DNA from: Hysterangium stoloniferum
Taxonomy: Eukaryota; Basidiomycota; Agaricomycetes; Hysterangiales; Hysterangiaceae
Direction of reading: 5' to 3'
Assembly: GCA_015178975.1 (NCBI GenBank)
Contig: WHVD01000050.1
Coordinates: forward strand, 248,001 to 312,000
Length of the DNA stretch: 64,000 bases
Positions 36,211 to 47,434 of the stretch are shown in pieces (the first letter of the stretch is position 1; every line of letters begins with the position of its first letter). Both the position numbers and the translations under genes were made by a program. The notes beneath the pieces are model-generated. The model searched no databases. It saw only the letters and a program-made list of their open reading frames with translations, and was not told the origin of the DNA.

Positions 36211-37242
36211 GACAATGGTGGAACGTTTTGTCTGCGTGCAAAGTAGGTTGTTGATAATATTTGGTACTCTCTTCTCTCTTATGACACTAAGTATAAATAT
36301 TATTTTGCACAAGCTGTAGAGATTTTAGGCAACCCACTGTACGAGGGCAAAATACATTATTGCGCAATGTAACCATGACCTTTATATATACCTGAATATT
36401 TAATTCAATCTCAGAATCAATCATCTGAGACAGAATCTCAAAGCTTTTATGGCTCACGGACTCCAACACAAGCCGCTGGTTATCGGGGTGGCAAGCCAGA
36501 CGCGATGCTATTGCTGGTCGCGCTGGCAATACTTACAGCTCAAATACCGGAAGCTGACTATTATTATTGAAAATAGTATGAGTTGACTCTTTGTAAATAC
36601 ACAATCTACAAGGGTTTTAAAAACTTGTAATAGACTTGTGTGTTAATCAATGTGTCAGTTAGTGAGTCACCTTCTGACATGATAGGTTTGGTGATAGTTT
36701 AGGTGCACATGGGTAAAGTCATGCATTAGCCTCACAAAACATGGTCCATAATATGCATTTTCAAGGATAAAGTGAAAGGAGAGAGGTGAACTGGTGGGTG
36801 TTTGATCACCATTTCCAACACATTTCCTCACCCAACACTGGTGAGGCTTACTACAATGGACCCTTAAAAAATTTGGCATCCATTTCCTTAGATAATCAGG
36901 ATAGACACATGTAGTAGTTTTTTTCATTATCATTTTACTTACCATCACCATTGTGTACTGTTGTCTCTGTTTATAGGTACATACCTAAAATAGAGAATAC
37001 ATGGAATATATTCAATTTGTATTGAATAAATGATATCACCAGTATTAATGAGTTTGTACACCAATATATAAGAGTGACAACAGTGTTAGGACCAGAAAGC
37101 CCGCTGGGACTCACTTCCTACCATATCAGCACCTACCTCCCTGTTTACAAGATGATCCACCAACTGGACCACAACTGGATATTCCAGATGCCTTAGATGC
37201 TTGGAGATCTCTTCCCCAATCCATTCCTGAGTAGGTTTGACA
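36211..37242. other. Spacer of the inverted repeat, no gene seen
   Basis: AT-rich, with no open frame I can support. The 94-codon minus frame at 36667-36951 has no recognisable domain. Confidence 0.4.
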
Positions 37243-37539
37243 TGTTAGGATCCTATCATTTTGGACCCCCACAACTTGGTTTTACCCTCACAGCCCTCTG
37301 ATGAAACACAAGTATTCTAAAGGTTGTGAGGTGGCAAGTAAAACATACACATAGAACAAGTAACAGGAGAGTGTCAGGACAGAGATGTGACAGAATGGCC
37401 AAAAGGGTAATCTACAGAGAAACATGTGTTAGGATGCTGCAGGTGGTGACACCATGATCAGGGATGCCAATAATGGGGGGCTGGAGGGTTATGAAGGTAA
37501 AACCAAGTTACAGGGGTCCAAAATGATAGGATCCTAACA
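37243..37539. mobile_element. Foldback element built from LTR-end sequence, 297 bp
   Basis: It starts TGTTAGGATCC and ends GGATCCTAACA, and its first about 50 bp match the complement of its last 50 bp almost fully. Its right part, read in reverse complement, also resembles the LTR-like repeat at 52496 over about 170 bp (TTTTGGACCCC, GTGTCACCA, TCTGTAGATTA). It looks like a head-to-head junction of two LTR ends or a MITE derived from them. Confidence 0.75.
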
Positions 37540-37669
37540 ACCTAGCAGGTTTTTCAGTCCTGACAGTTCTGGACATTCATATGAAGCATCCATTCACTTT
37601 GTTTAATGAATATTACCTTGACATCTTGTCTTTATGGGGACCAACAAATTAATCATGCTGTCTGTTAGG

Positions 37670-37888
37670 CTTAAGGCTTATGGGTGTGGGTGATCCAGGA
37701 CAGGTAGGACTTAGCTTCAGCTTATGTGCTGTGCCCTCACATGATTGTTGAGTCCAATTTCAGACAGGAGGACATAGGAGACCTGTGAGGTCTGGAATTA
37801 TGCAAAGAGATAGGGGCAGAGGACCCAGGGCTTCTGAGAGCAAGTGATATTTGGTTGGGGGATCCACAAGTCCACCATCATCTTGCTG
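37670..37888 (+). repeat. LTR fragment related to the solo LTRs downstream
   Basis: It contains CTTCAGCTTATGTGCTG followed by GCCCTC, as do both solo LTRs at 38168 and 39021, after a TGTTAGGCTTA-like start. It is too diverged to set its borders. Confidence 0.4.
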
Positions 37889-38167
37889 CATGGACATCAA
37901 CAGATGAGTCAGCAGGGAAACCTGCTACCTTGCAGCATGACCTATGTCAGCTTAGGTGATCGTTGATCTCGGGTTAAAGCCTCTACCTCCTGACAGGTGT
38001 ATCGCCCAACTGTATACTACCCACCATTGGGTCTCAAGATTCTTGGAATTTTGTTGCGTGCAAAGTCGGCATGAATTCATTATCTTATCACTCCCTTTGG
38101 ACCAGGCTCAGTAGTAGACTCCTAAACAGTAACTCTGGAAGGACAAAACAGTAGGGGTAGTGGTATC

Positions 38168-38993
38168 TGTTAAGAGCAGAAACTGACTGATGTCGGTGGA
38201 CCGATGGGGACCAATCAGAAGGACTTGGCTTCAGCTTATGTGCTGCACCCTCGCAAGTTACCATCAGGGGTCCTTAAATTTTGGGTGGGCAGAAACTAGT
38301 CCTGTCGAGTAAACCTCTCGGTAAACTACCGATTGGAAACCAAAGGATAAGTCGAGGGTTGGGTTGAGGGGTGGAGACTGAGACAGTCGGAGACTGAGAT
38401 GGTGAGATGGTCGGAGACTAGAGGTTGAAGTCGTAAATGTAGGTTGAATCGTAAATCAGATGGAGTCGGAATGTGGTGGTCGTGAATCGATAATGGAGTC
38501 GGAAATTAGAGGGTATCTAAGTCGATCTAAGTCGATATTCTGATTGTCTAGTAGTTACATTACAGCGGGTCTATATATGAGTTATCGGCATCTAGAAACT
38601 ACTAACTAAGGGAAGAGCGGAAACACTATTTGACAAATAGACTTGACTAGAAACTGGAAGGTTATGATAAGATCAAAAGCCGAGATTTAGCCGAGAGCAG
38701 GGTTACGAGAAAAGGGAATAGTCCATGGGCTACAAGTATATATGGGCATATGTGAAACATAGAGTAAAACATATCATCATAATGAAAAGGGACGTATCAA
38801 AGCATAACCAGATGGTACGAGTATATTTTGACAGGGGCATAAATGGGGTTTGATCGCCGTGAAGGTACACATCAGTGTCGGTGTTCCAAAGGTTGCCAAA
38901 ATGATGACTTGATCAATAACTTGGAACATCGATAGATGGTAGTATTCTCAGAGACCATCGGGTTGCGACATGGGTTACAACATGGTCGTAACA
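38168..38993 (+). mobile_element. Solo LTR 1, 826 bp, with 5-bp target duplication
   Basis: The sequence runs from TGTTAAGAGC to GTCGTAACA and is flanked by GTATC at 38163-38167 and 38994-38998. It resembles the second copy at 39021 along most of its length. No internal domain is present, so it is a solo LTR left by LTR-LTR recombination, or a non-autonomous element. Confidence 0.85.
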
Positions 38994-39020
38994 GTATCCC
39001 CCTGATGAGAGCTTTCATCG

Positions 39021-39744
39021 TGTTAAGAACTGAAAACTGACTGATGTTGGTGGCTGACAGGGACTGATCGGAAGGACTTGGCTTCAGCTTATGTGCTGCG
39101 CCCTCGCAAATGTCCGTAGGGTGTCCTTAGATTTCGGACGGGTGAAGACTAATCCTAAAGAGCTCCTTTCGGCGAGATACCGATCGGAACTGAAGGACAA
39201 GTCGAGCATCGGGCCAAGGGGTCGGGGCCAGGAGTGGGCGAGCACACGTGAAGGCGCATGGGGGAATTCTTAGTATGAGACTGTTACAGAGGTATGAGGG
39301 TATTCTGAGTTGATATTCTGATTGCCTAGTAACTACAACTACAGCGGGTTCATATACAAGTAACAGGCGTCTAGAAAATACTAACGGGGAGAAGGGTGGA
39401 AAATGGTATTAACAATAAGCTTGACTAGGAACGGGAAGTTTATGATTAGTTCGGAGGCCGATGATAACCGAGAGCGGGATTACGATAAAAGGAAATAGTT
39501 CAAGGACTACAAATATAGATAGACATATGTGAAACATAAGATTGAACGGATCAACATAATAAAAGGGACATATCAAAAGTTTGACCAGACAATACGAGTT
39601 ATCTTGATGTGGGCGTAAACGGAGTTTGATCTTCGCAAAAACATATGTCAGCTTCGGGGCCGATGGTTTCCGAAATGGTGACTTGAAAACGTTGATAAGT
39701 GGCGATAACCTCGGGACCGATAGGGTTGCGACACGGTTGTAACA
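39021..39744 (+). mobile_element. Solo LTR 2, 724 bp, same family
   Basis: The sequence runs from TGTTAAGAACTG to GGTTGTAACA with flanks CATCG (39016-39020) and CATTG (39745-39749), a 5-bp duplication with one change. It sits only 27 bp beyond solo LTR 1. Confidence 0.82.
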
Positions 39745-40153
39745 CATTGGCTCAAAACCGTTACAGTCCGTTTCTCCTAACCACCCTCTACTCTAGCTGA
39801 CAAAGTTCAATCTTTGGAGACAACTGATTGTGGCGATTGATAAGGTGGTGGTCTGCCCAGCAGTGCTCTGGTGGATGCTGGTGACCATGCATTGCTATGG
39901 TCACCTTGCTAATTTCTGGGAATACACTGGTATAAATTTTACTAGTGCAAAATAGGTAGAATACTAGATGGGTGCTAATTTGATTTTCTGATCAGATTGT
40001 GTAAGTACAAATTTACTTGACTATATACTACTAAATATTATTGTACTACTAATGTGAACAAGAAACAAGGGAGGGTTGACCATACTAAGAACAAAGGTTA
40101 GGATGGAACAGGAACAAATGCAGGAGCATAATAAACCAGATTTCATGTTAAGA

Positions 40154-40310
40154 TCTAAATTCTAAAGACAAAGGGGGAGTGATGTTGGAGGGTCAATGGG
40201 TACTTCATATTCAACTGGGAGGTCCAGTTCTACAAAACAAGCAGAGCTTGGCCTCAACTTATGTATATGTTGTGCCCCTGTACAAACTATTATGGTGCTC
40301 TGGTATTTTG
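40154..40310 (+). repeat. Copia LTR fragment with upstream polypurine tract
   Basis: AAAGACAAAGGGGGAGTGA precedes TGTTGGAGGGTC, the expected tract-plus-LTR junction. The same fragment (containing TTCTACAAAACAAG) is found twice at 53399-53800 on the other strand. Confidence 0.6.
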
Positions 40311-40775
40311 GGAAGAGCACTCACAGGATATATGGATTCTGATTGGGTGAATTGTCTCAACACTCACCATAGCATTAGTGGGTATACCTTTACCCTAGGT
40401 TCTGGTGTGATCTCTTGAGCTACTAAGAAGCAAAAAACTGTAGCAGCCTCATCCTGTGAGGCTGAATACATCACCACTTTCAAAGCCATCAAAGAAGGTA
40501 CTTGGCTCCATACTTTGCTCATGGGCCTCAATTTTCCTTGTACTGGTTGCACAACCATCTTATGTGACAACAATGCCACCATTACTTTATCTGAAGATCC
40601 CCTACTGCACTCCCAGGTAAAACACATCGACATCAAATATCATTTTCTTCGTGAACATGTTCAGGCTGGTATTTTTTCTCTAACTTACATCAGCAGTACA
40701 AATAATACTTCTGACATCTTTACTAAGGCCTTGGAACCATCTTTACCCCACACTCTCATTCAAATTCTTTTGCTC
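40310..40775 (+). pseudogene. Ty1/copia RNase H relic (second family)
   Basis: It reads TGYMDSDWVNCLNTHHSISG, then a stop, then ATKKQKTVAASSCEAEY, TILCDNNATITLSEDPL, HIDIKYHFLREHVQAG and NTSDIFTKAL, which are the RNase H blocks of copia polyproteins. The TGA stands where the family has Trp (TGG), a single G-to-A change. The element differs from that at 176-4690 in sequence. The protease, integrase and RT regions are missing. Confidence 0.85.
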
Positions 40776-41069
40776 CTAATCATCCCTCTAGTTTTATCTA
40801 ACAACCTGTGTCTGTCCATGAGTCGATCGACGAGACGTGGTCTCCGGTAAGGTTTTTGAAGGTATGGAAGTTCTCCGCCGGATTCGGTTGTGTCGATCAG
40901 ATCACATAGTCAGATTTCAGAACAAAGGTCCCTCGCGGCTATGGTTTCCGAAAGCGATGTTACCGGATTATCTGTATGAGCCATGCAACATTACATCCCG
41001 TACACTCATTCAGGTTGACAGTTGTGCCCCAGAGCAGTGGCCAATTAAACATTTGACCTAAATAAAATA

Positions 41070-42600
41070 ACATGGCTAGGTATATGTCAATTATGTGAAG
41101 AAATTTGGCATTTATACCTCCAGGAACCTGACATTGTTACGAATAGTCGTGTTAATATGGGTGCTCTTAATATAAGTGCCTTTATTTATCACAAAGCTAT
41201 TGATGTTGACCGTTGTGCATTTCACGGCAGCTTCAACATCACTGAGAGACGAAATGGTTTGTTGGAATCTGCAAGCCTGGTGAATCACAGTACGAGGACT
41301 CTCGACTGTTGGAGCGTAGCTACTTAGAGTGGAGCGGTGAAGAACTAAACCGGTGATATAACTAGGCTTCCAGATGAGGTTCTACTCTCATCTGGAACGA
41401 ACTATATACTAGAATACATGGTCTGTGCACTGGTCTGTGCACTATGGCGTGCTACGGATCTAGTGAACCTAAACTATATATACTATCACATGGTATGAAC
41501 CGGTCCGAAATATGCAATCACAAGACGAGTTATGATATCATACTTATGGTATGTTATCATAACCTAATATGGTTCCCATACAACGCTCTGCTAATTCAGA
41601 GAGGGTGTTGCCAGTATATGATAACGCTACTACATCACCAGTAAAATGGTATTTGTCCCGGACGGCTCCCGGAGGAGATCCTCCCATTCTAGGAAGCTCC
41701 TGGACGTTGTGGAGCGTGTGGAGCATCCCAGAAAAGGGTACCTCCTCCCAGCGTTTAATACCATTTTACCAATGATGGAATGGAGCCAGCCTGAGGAATA
41801 TGGCCAGAACCCACAAAACGACTTGCATAATGAAACTTTTGCTTGAACGCAATTTAAGAGCTGAAGTGTAAATCTAGTATTTGATGGGGTGAAATATATA
41901 GGTCATCATCCAAACAACAGGTCATCTTGTGTAGCAAAATCGGATACATGCCATAATTTGCAAACCAATCTCCAGTTGATCTTTCCTGTCACGACAGTGT
42001 CTCATATCAATTCCTTTGATATCATTTGTGCTTTGCGTGTTTTTGGCCCAGCACAAATGCGTGACATTCGGTCAATTTCCGGTCAATTCTTCACACGAGT
42101 GGCTAATAAGGCACCTTCGGTTTTCGAGGGATGTAAGCTCACCCCTAATATTGCCGCCAGGTTACCATGGATTATTTTGACCCCGTTAGGTAGTGCCTCT
42201 TATACAGGGCAGTTAAATTGGTAACTCGGCATGTCGGCGGTCAGATCTTACAACATCATGACTTCGGAAGAACTGCTGGACAAAGGTCCCCGAGTCTTAC
42301 ATAATCCCCACTGACGATGCACATGTGAAGCTAATCGATAAATTTCGTCAGGTCTCCTTCACAACTCTCCGCGTTCCTAAATTTCTGGCAACCCTCGATA
42401 TCGTGGACTACCCTCTCTGCTAGTCGTTAGATCCGAAAAACTTCTCATATTGGATAATTGTCTTGAACCGATGGTGCTGTGTATAACGCTTGGAATGGAC
42501 TGGGTACTTGAGTTCGCGACGGAACTGACGGAAGGAACCGTCTCTCCGTGGATGTATTCTGCCGTCGGGGGAATGAGAAGGGATCTCGATGAGCTGTTCC
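41070..42600. other. Repeat-rich intergenic region
   Basis: No gene is supported. A perfect 13-bp inverted pair (GTAAAATGGTATT at 41641-41653, its complement at 41757-41769) encloses a 103-bp GC-richer loop. A 71-codon plus frame at 42450-42662 (segment GMDWVLEFATELTEGT) has natural composition but no recognisable family and may be a gene fragment. Confidence 0.4.
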
Positions 42601-42605
42601 GCAGG

Positions 42606-43921
42606 TCATATGATGGAAAAGCAGGTTCTGAAGGGAGTGTGGATGGGTCGTATGGATCCTAGCAATTTATAAGTTTTTGAGTATGTCTGTAAAATAGCAA
42701 TATAACAAATCACATGTGGCTTGTGTGAAGTGGAAGTAATATCCATAAGTATTTCCCCTTCTGATAAAAGTTGGTCCTTCTGAGGGTCAGCATTAGGATC
42801 GGCGTCGTCCCAGTCCCGGTCTTCGATACACATCCTGTCAGTGGGACGAGTATAACGGCGTTGTTGTCGTCGTTTAAAACAGACTACCCCGGCTACAAGT
42901 AGACACAGAGCGACAACAACTCCCCCGACAATACCGCCTACGATTGCAACTGTACCGTTATGAGCCTTCTGTTGCTTGGCTTGGCTTGAAGGCGACGAAG
43001 GGCTAGGCGACGAAAGGCTAGGCGACGAAGAGCTAGGTGCCGTTGGCGTTGGGATGCTCGACGAATCTGTCAGATTGCTCGTACTAAGCCTTTGAGCAAG
43101 TGTGGGATCGAATATTCCAGCGGCCTGTACTGATAATATTCAGAGGTGGAATTAATTCACAAAAATTCTTACAGTAAGGTTTACATATGCCCAGGCTGGA
43201 ATGGACACTTCTGGTGGAATTGGCACTTGAAGCCTTGATTGGGCTTCAATTACCGTCCGGCTAACTATGGAGCGAAAGACCTACGATCCAACCGATGTTT
43301 CGTTTGAGGTGCAGTGGGTTCTCCATGCATTCCAACTATGGATTTTAAGAGTGATGGAGTACTTGATTTATTTGTTACTTACGTTGTGTACATTTCACCT
43401 TGGCAGATCGCACATGCTGAGATCAAGGAATATGTCACACTACTACACGAACAATGGTTCGATGCGTCCACCTGTGGTCCAACGTATTCATTTCCTTGAA
43501 GCAGGGGCGGGATGTTCGTAACTAACTCCTGTAAAAGCATAATATAATCGTGAAACAAGAGAAACTCACAATTTGGTGAACATTCCCGCAGAAGTGTGGA
43601 CGCCACTGAACGGACGGTTCATAAGCGAAGTGATCATAAGTGAGGTAAATTGAGATGTAAACATGCCTTCACACGGACTTTGATGTCTAGCATTAAAAGT
43701 CTACAGCATCGTCTACTATGTTAATTATTTACCAGCTTTGGCACGTAGGACTTGCCCATAAGTTATGAGTGCAGTTAGCACTTGAAGTCTGAAAAAATAG
43801 TATTCCATATTAATATTACCAGTGAAACAAAGCAGCTTGGACTGCTCACTTGCGCTACCACTGGTACAAAAAGTGTTGCAGCCAAAGCAAGGATCAACGT
43901 CTGTGCCTTTGGCATTAGCAT
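42606..43921 (-). CDS. Single-pass membrane protein with Cys-rich ectodomain
   Basis: A type common in Agaricomycetes, of unknown function. It has a signal peptide (PKAQTLILALAATLFVPVVAQ) and, across several short exons, a Cys-rich ectodomain (NCTHNLWASPTCQSC, CSCSSVTYSLISACAICQG, TWNAWRTHC), then VSIPAWAYVNLT and AAGIFDPTLAQ. A Ser/Pro-rich stalk follows (SSSSPSLSSPSPSSPSS), a transmembrane helix (VAIVGGIVGGVVVALCLLVAG) and a short cytoplasmic tail starting CFKRRQQRR. The layout resembles wall-stress or surface sensors. The join into LQELVTNIPP is not resolved in phase, and the 3' end may be spliced differently. The start could be 43921, 43915 or upstream. It is divergent from the lipase gene. 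Confidence 0.72.
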
Positions 43922-44550
43922 TAGCTGAGGTGATATGGTGGGAGGAGACCCTTTCGTCATTTTGAGTCCCACGAGAGTGTAGAGTTGAGATTAGATTTCA
44001 TCTCACTTTCATTCCATTGAAGAACTTCGATCTCATGCCCCGACACGTCACAAGCATGTCAGATTTAGCGCCTCGTGCCAGAATCTGTTGGCAGGGAGGA
44101 AGGACCGTTCACAGGACCTGAGTTCTGTTTGAGCCAATTAAAAAATCATATCTTCTAGTTTTATCGGCTACTAGTATGATCAAATATAAGTACAAATGCG
44201 GATGCCCGTCTCTTGTTTACTTCCAGAACGCCGAAGTAAATGCCATCATCCTCGGAGCCTGAGAACCCTATGCGGCCCATTAATATTAGGCGCGAAGCAT
44301 CTTGCATGCGTCTTCTCCCACGATAGCCTCTCTGGCATTTAAGACTTGAAAAGAGCCACTTTAGAGAATGGGACGGGTCCATCGCGACCTCGCATCCACG
44401 GGCATCAACATCAGGAAAGCGGAAAATTCGTACCTATTCTTAAATTGTATAGTACGTTTAGCGAGCCAATAAAAAGAAATTAATGGGTGGTGGATTGAAA
44501 AAGTGGCTGTTTAGGGTTTAAAACGCCTATACGCTATACGCGCGAGATGC

Positions 44551-44557
44551 TATATAA
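44551..44557 (+). promoter_or_regulatory. TATA box of the lipase gene
   Basis: TATATAA lies 45 bp before the ATG at 44596, the expected spacing. Confidence 0.5.
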
Positions 44558-44595
44558 CAAGATATCGTGAGGCCCCTAAGGCATTCTTTTCATAA

Positions 44596-45880
44596 ATGCT
44601 GCACCTCCTCTGTCTTGGATTTGCCTTGCTTCCACTCAGCTCAGCCGTCATCCTACCTCGTCAAGGAATCGTGACAGAGCTGTCCTCCGCAGAGATCAAT
44701 ACCTTCACGCCGTTTACCTACTTTGCAAGTGTAGCATATTGTCATCCCGATGCAACACTCCAATGGAGTTGCGGAGGTAAATTTATTTGCTAAATAATCT
44801 TTAAAACATTAATGTGATTATTCTTTCAGCGAAATGCAATGCAAACCCAGACTTCATTCCTGTCGCATCAGGCGGTGACGGTGACCAAAACCAATTTTGT
44901 GGGCAACCATATTGAAAATGTCATAAGCTCAAAAGTTTTCATTTCTCTCATCAGGGTATGTTGGCTTCGACCCTACTTTGAATACAGTTGTTGTCGGTCA
45001 CCACGGATTAAATTTACGTAAAATGTATGTATGGCTAAGACACCCAGGCAAACTCATCAACCCGTGAAACATTGCCAGTCTCGCCGATATCACAGTTCTC
45101 AATGTCTTCCTCACTCCTTTGAACCAAACATTGTTTCCCGGAACGTCTGGCTTAAAAGTACATAGTGGGTTTGCTACATTTCAAGCTAGGTAAAATTTCT
45201 CCTATACATTACGAAATATGATGATGTTATTTTTCACAGATCGGCACCAGGTGTCCTTTCAGCTGTGCAAACAGCGCTAGTGAAATATAATACAGCTAAT
45301 ACTACTAGCGTTACGATCGTTGGACATTCTCTCGGAGCCGCGATTGGGCTTATAGATGCTGTATACCTTCCTCTCCATCTCCCCTCAACCATTAAATTTA
45401 GGTTTATTGGTTATGGAATGCCTCGTGTTGGAAACCCTGCGTTCGCCAACTATCTGGATAGTGAGAGCTGGCAGCGTTCACTGTTACTTTCTGAATTACT
45501 AACAAGTTTGCTTCCAAGAGAACTTCCCGGATTTGACACACATAAATAATAAAAAGGATAGCGTGCCTATTATTCCAAGTGAGTCACCGCCACCGGCGTG
45601 TGTTCCCTGTTTATGCACACTTCGTGATTAGTGAAGTGGTTGGGATACCAACATCCCCACGGTGAAATCCACATCCAGGACAATGGTGCTTGGGATGCTT
45701 GCGCTGGTGCGTAACATTCTTCTAAAGTACACTCCCCAAATTGTTGAAATCATTCGATTCTTTGTAGGCAACGATAATAACTCAAAACTGTGTTCCACTG
45801 GCTATGTGCCCAATATTCTGGAAGGAAACACGAACGACCATAATGGTCCTTACAACGGAATTATGATGGGCTGTTTATAA
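44596..45880 (+). CDS. Secreted class-3 lipase
   Basis: An alpha/beta-hydrolase of lipase class 3, which cleaves triglycerides or feruloyl/other esters outside the cell. A signal peptide (LHLLCLGFALLPLSSAV) is followed by PRQGIVTELSSAEI and then FTYFASVAYC, typical of the fungal group. The nucleophile elbow is VGHSLGAA, the catalytic Asp lies in NNKKDSVPIIP and the His in HGEIHIQDNGAW. At least six introns are readable. The one at 45460-45521 (GTGAGA...CAAG) is decisive, since it joins ANYLD to KNFPDLTHINN and removes an apparent frameshift. The C-terminus after GNDNNSKLCSTGYVP ends at 45880. It appears intact. Confidence 0.9.
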
Positions 45881-45899
45881 ACTGCCATTTATATCTATT

Positions 45900-46640
45900 C
45901 GGATTACTCTATACACACTACTATCAACGTTTTACCGCGTCATGTTTGAGTACGTTCTGGAACTTGTGGGGCAACTTACATGCTTATTCATGACGTCCAC
46001 GCTTGTATCAGTCTTAGGGATAAAGGCTTAATACTACACCCTTTTGCCATTAGAGCCAACCCAATTTACCTTCTATTTATTTTCAAACCCATTTTTGTGT
46101 TTTCGTAAACAAGGTGGTACACAGCCTATTGTTCTTGGTCATTCCTGAGCAATGACACTACTCATAGAATTTTTGCCAAAGTTCTTGCTTGGAAACGAAC
46201 GAGAGGCAGCGATATGTATGATGGGTCCACTGGCGTCATACACTATAATAATAGAACGCAACCAATTACGAACGCCACATTGTTACTAATATCAAGAATT
46301 TTGCACCTAGGGTAAAGCATAGAGTTCGAGCATCTTTGCAAGACCAATTCTCTCAACCACTGATTTTTCTGCAACTCTGGTATAATTGTTGAAGTCTGAA
46401 AAGAAGAAGGGGTTGCGTGGGTTGGCTAGACTCAATCTGTCGAGGCACGTGGACCACATTATCTCCCGGGGCCAAGCACAGAAACCCTTGCATGTATACG
46501 GTTGACGCGAGCTCGCACAAGGAGGACATCCTAATCAATTTTGCTGCAGGGTTTCTTTCTCCAGATACTTGAAGAAAGTTAATTGGCTCCCACAGGTGCA
46601 GAAATTCTATCTTGAGTAGCTTAGAACACATTCACGACAA
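45900..46640. other. Intergenic, no feature recognised
   Basis: Downstream region of the lipase gene; nothing is supported. Confidence 0.4.
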
Positions 46641-46870
46641 TTGACTGCGCCTCTGGTCAATCCACTAGATCGGACGCGGCAGCAAGGACAATTTTGTACG
46701 GGCTTCTCGGGATATGAACAAAAAACACAGTACCATCCATGAGTGTCCCAGTGCGATTGAAAGAAATTGCACAAGCCAATTGAATACTCGAAGCCAGAGC
46801 TGGGAGCGTTTCTTTCCTTTTTTCCTTCCTTTTCTTCTTTTTTTGTGAAGCTTTGGGCAGCGACTAAGTA
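46640..46870 (-). pseudogene. Relic of a trypsin-like domain
   Basis: On the minus strand it reads SSIQLACAISFNRTGTLMDG, then TVFFVHIPRSPYKIVLAAAS and DLVD followed by a stop. This parallels the start of the trypsin-like domain at 48646-48450 (GTGFFIYIPRSSHKVVLTAAS, NLVDP). It is a partial, decayed paralogous copy about 1.7 kb downstream in the same orientation. Confidence 0.75.
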
Positions 46871-47434
46871 GCCATGCCACCAGTGTCAATTCAGGCTAAA
46901 GTTTGGAACTGTTTCCCTCGCAGTCTTTCTCGGAGACTATTATCGTCATATCATTTTCTCGCTCTTAAAGATCGCCGATAGCTAAGGAGGAATTACGTGT
47001 GCATCACTCCAACGGCGTCTTTGTAGTTCCGCGTTAAAGCACTTCCAGGCCCCACAAAAGAAGTGATCATTGCGTGGCTGGCCTTTGATTATCATCATCA
47101 ATTCTGATGAGCACCGGCATTATCAAATCCAGCATGAGAGTACAACCACGCAGGTCAATGATGTTAAACTTCCATATGTCGAGGGTAATAGCGTTCTATG
47201 ACGGACCCTGTAGCACTGTATCATTTAGGTTTGTGAAGTTTACCGTCATGGCTTGGGTAGAAACGTGAAAAAAACAAGAATATCCCGGGGATACAGGGTA
47301 TGTTTTATATTTTACAGTTATATAGCTTGAATAACGGGGAATGCGATGACACCGCTGAAACTCTTGAATTCCTAGTTTCTCCATTGTGGTTTCGCATGAA
47401 GCTCATCGTGGCGCAATAACTGCCAGTAATTTGC

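Larger units (their letters stand above)
37889..39913 (-). repeat. Right arm of the inverted repeat, split by two insertions
   Basis: The arm is made of 37889-38167, 38994-39020 and 39745-39913, which together match 35734-36210 in inverted orientation. The left arm supplies the uninterrupted sequence at both insertion points. Confidence 0.85.

Noticed and set aside
42450..42662. 71-codon plus frame with natural-looking composition
   Set aside because: I could not join it to other exons or name a family; noted only as a possible fragment.
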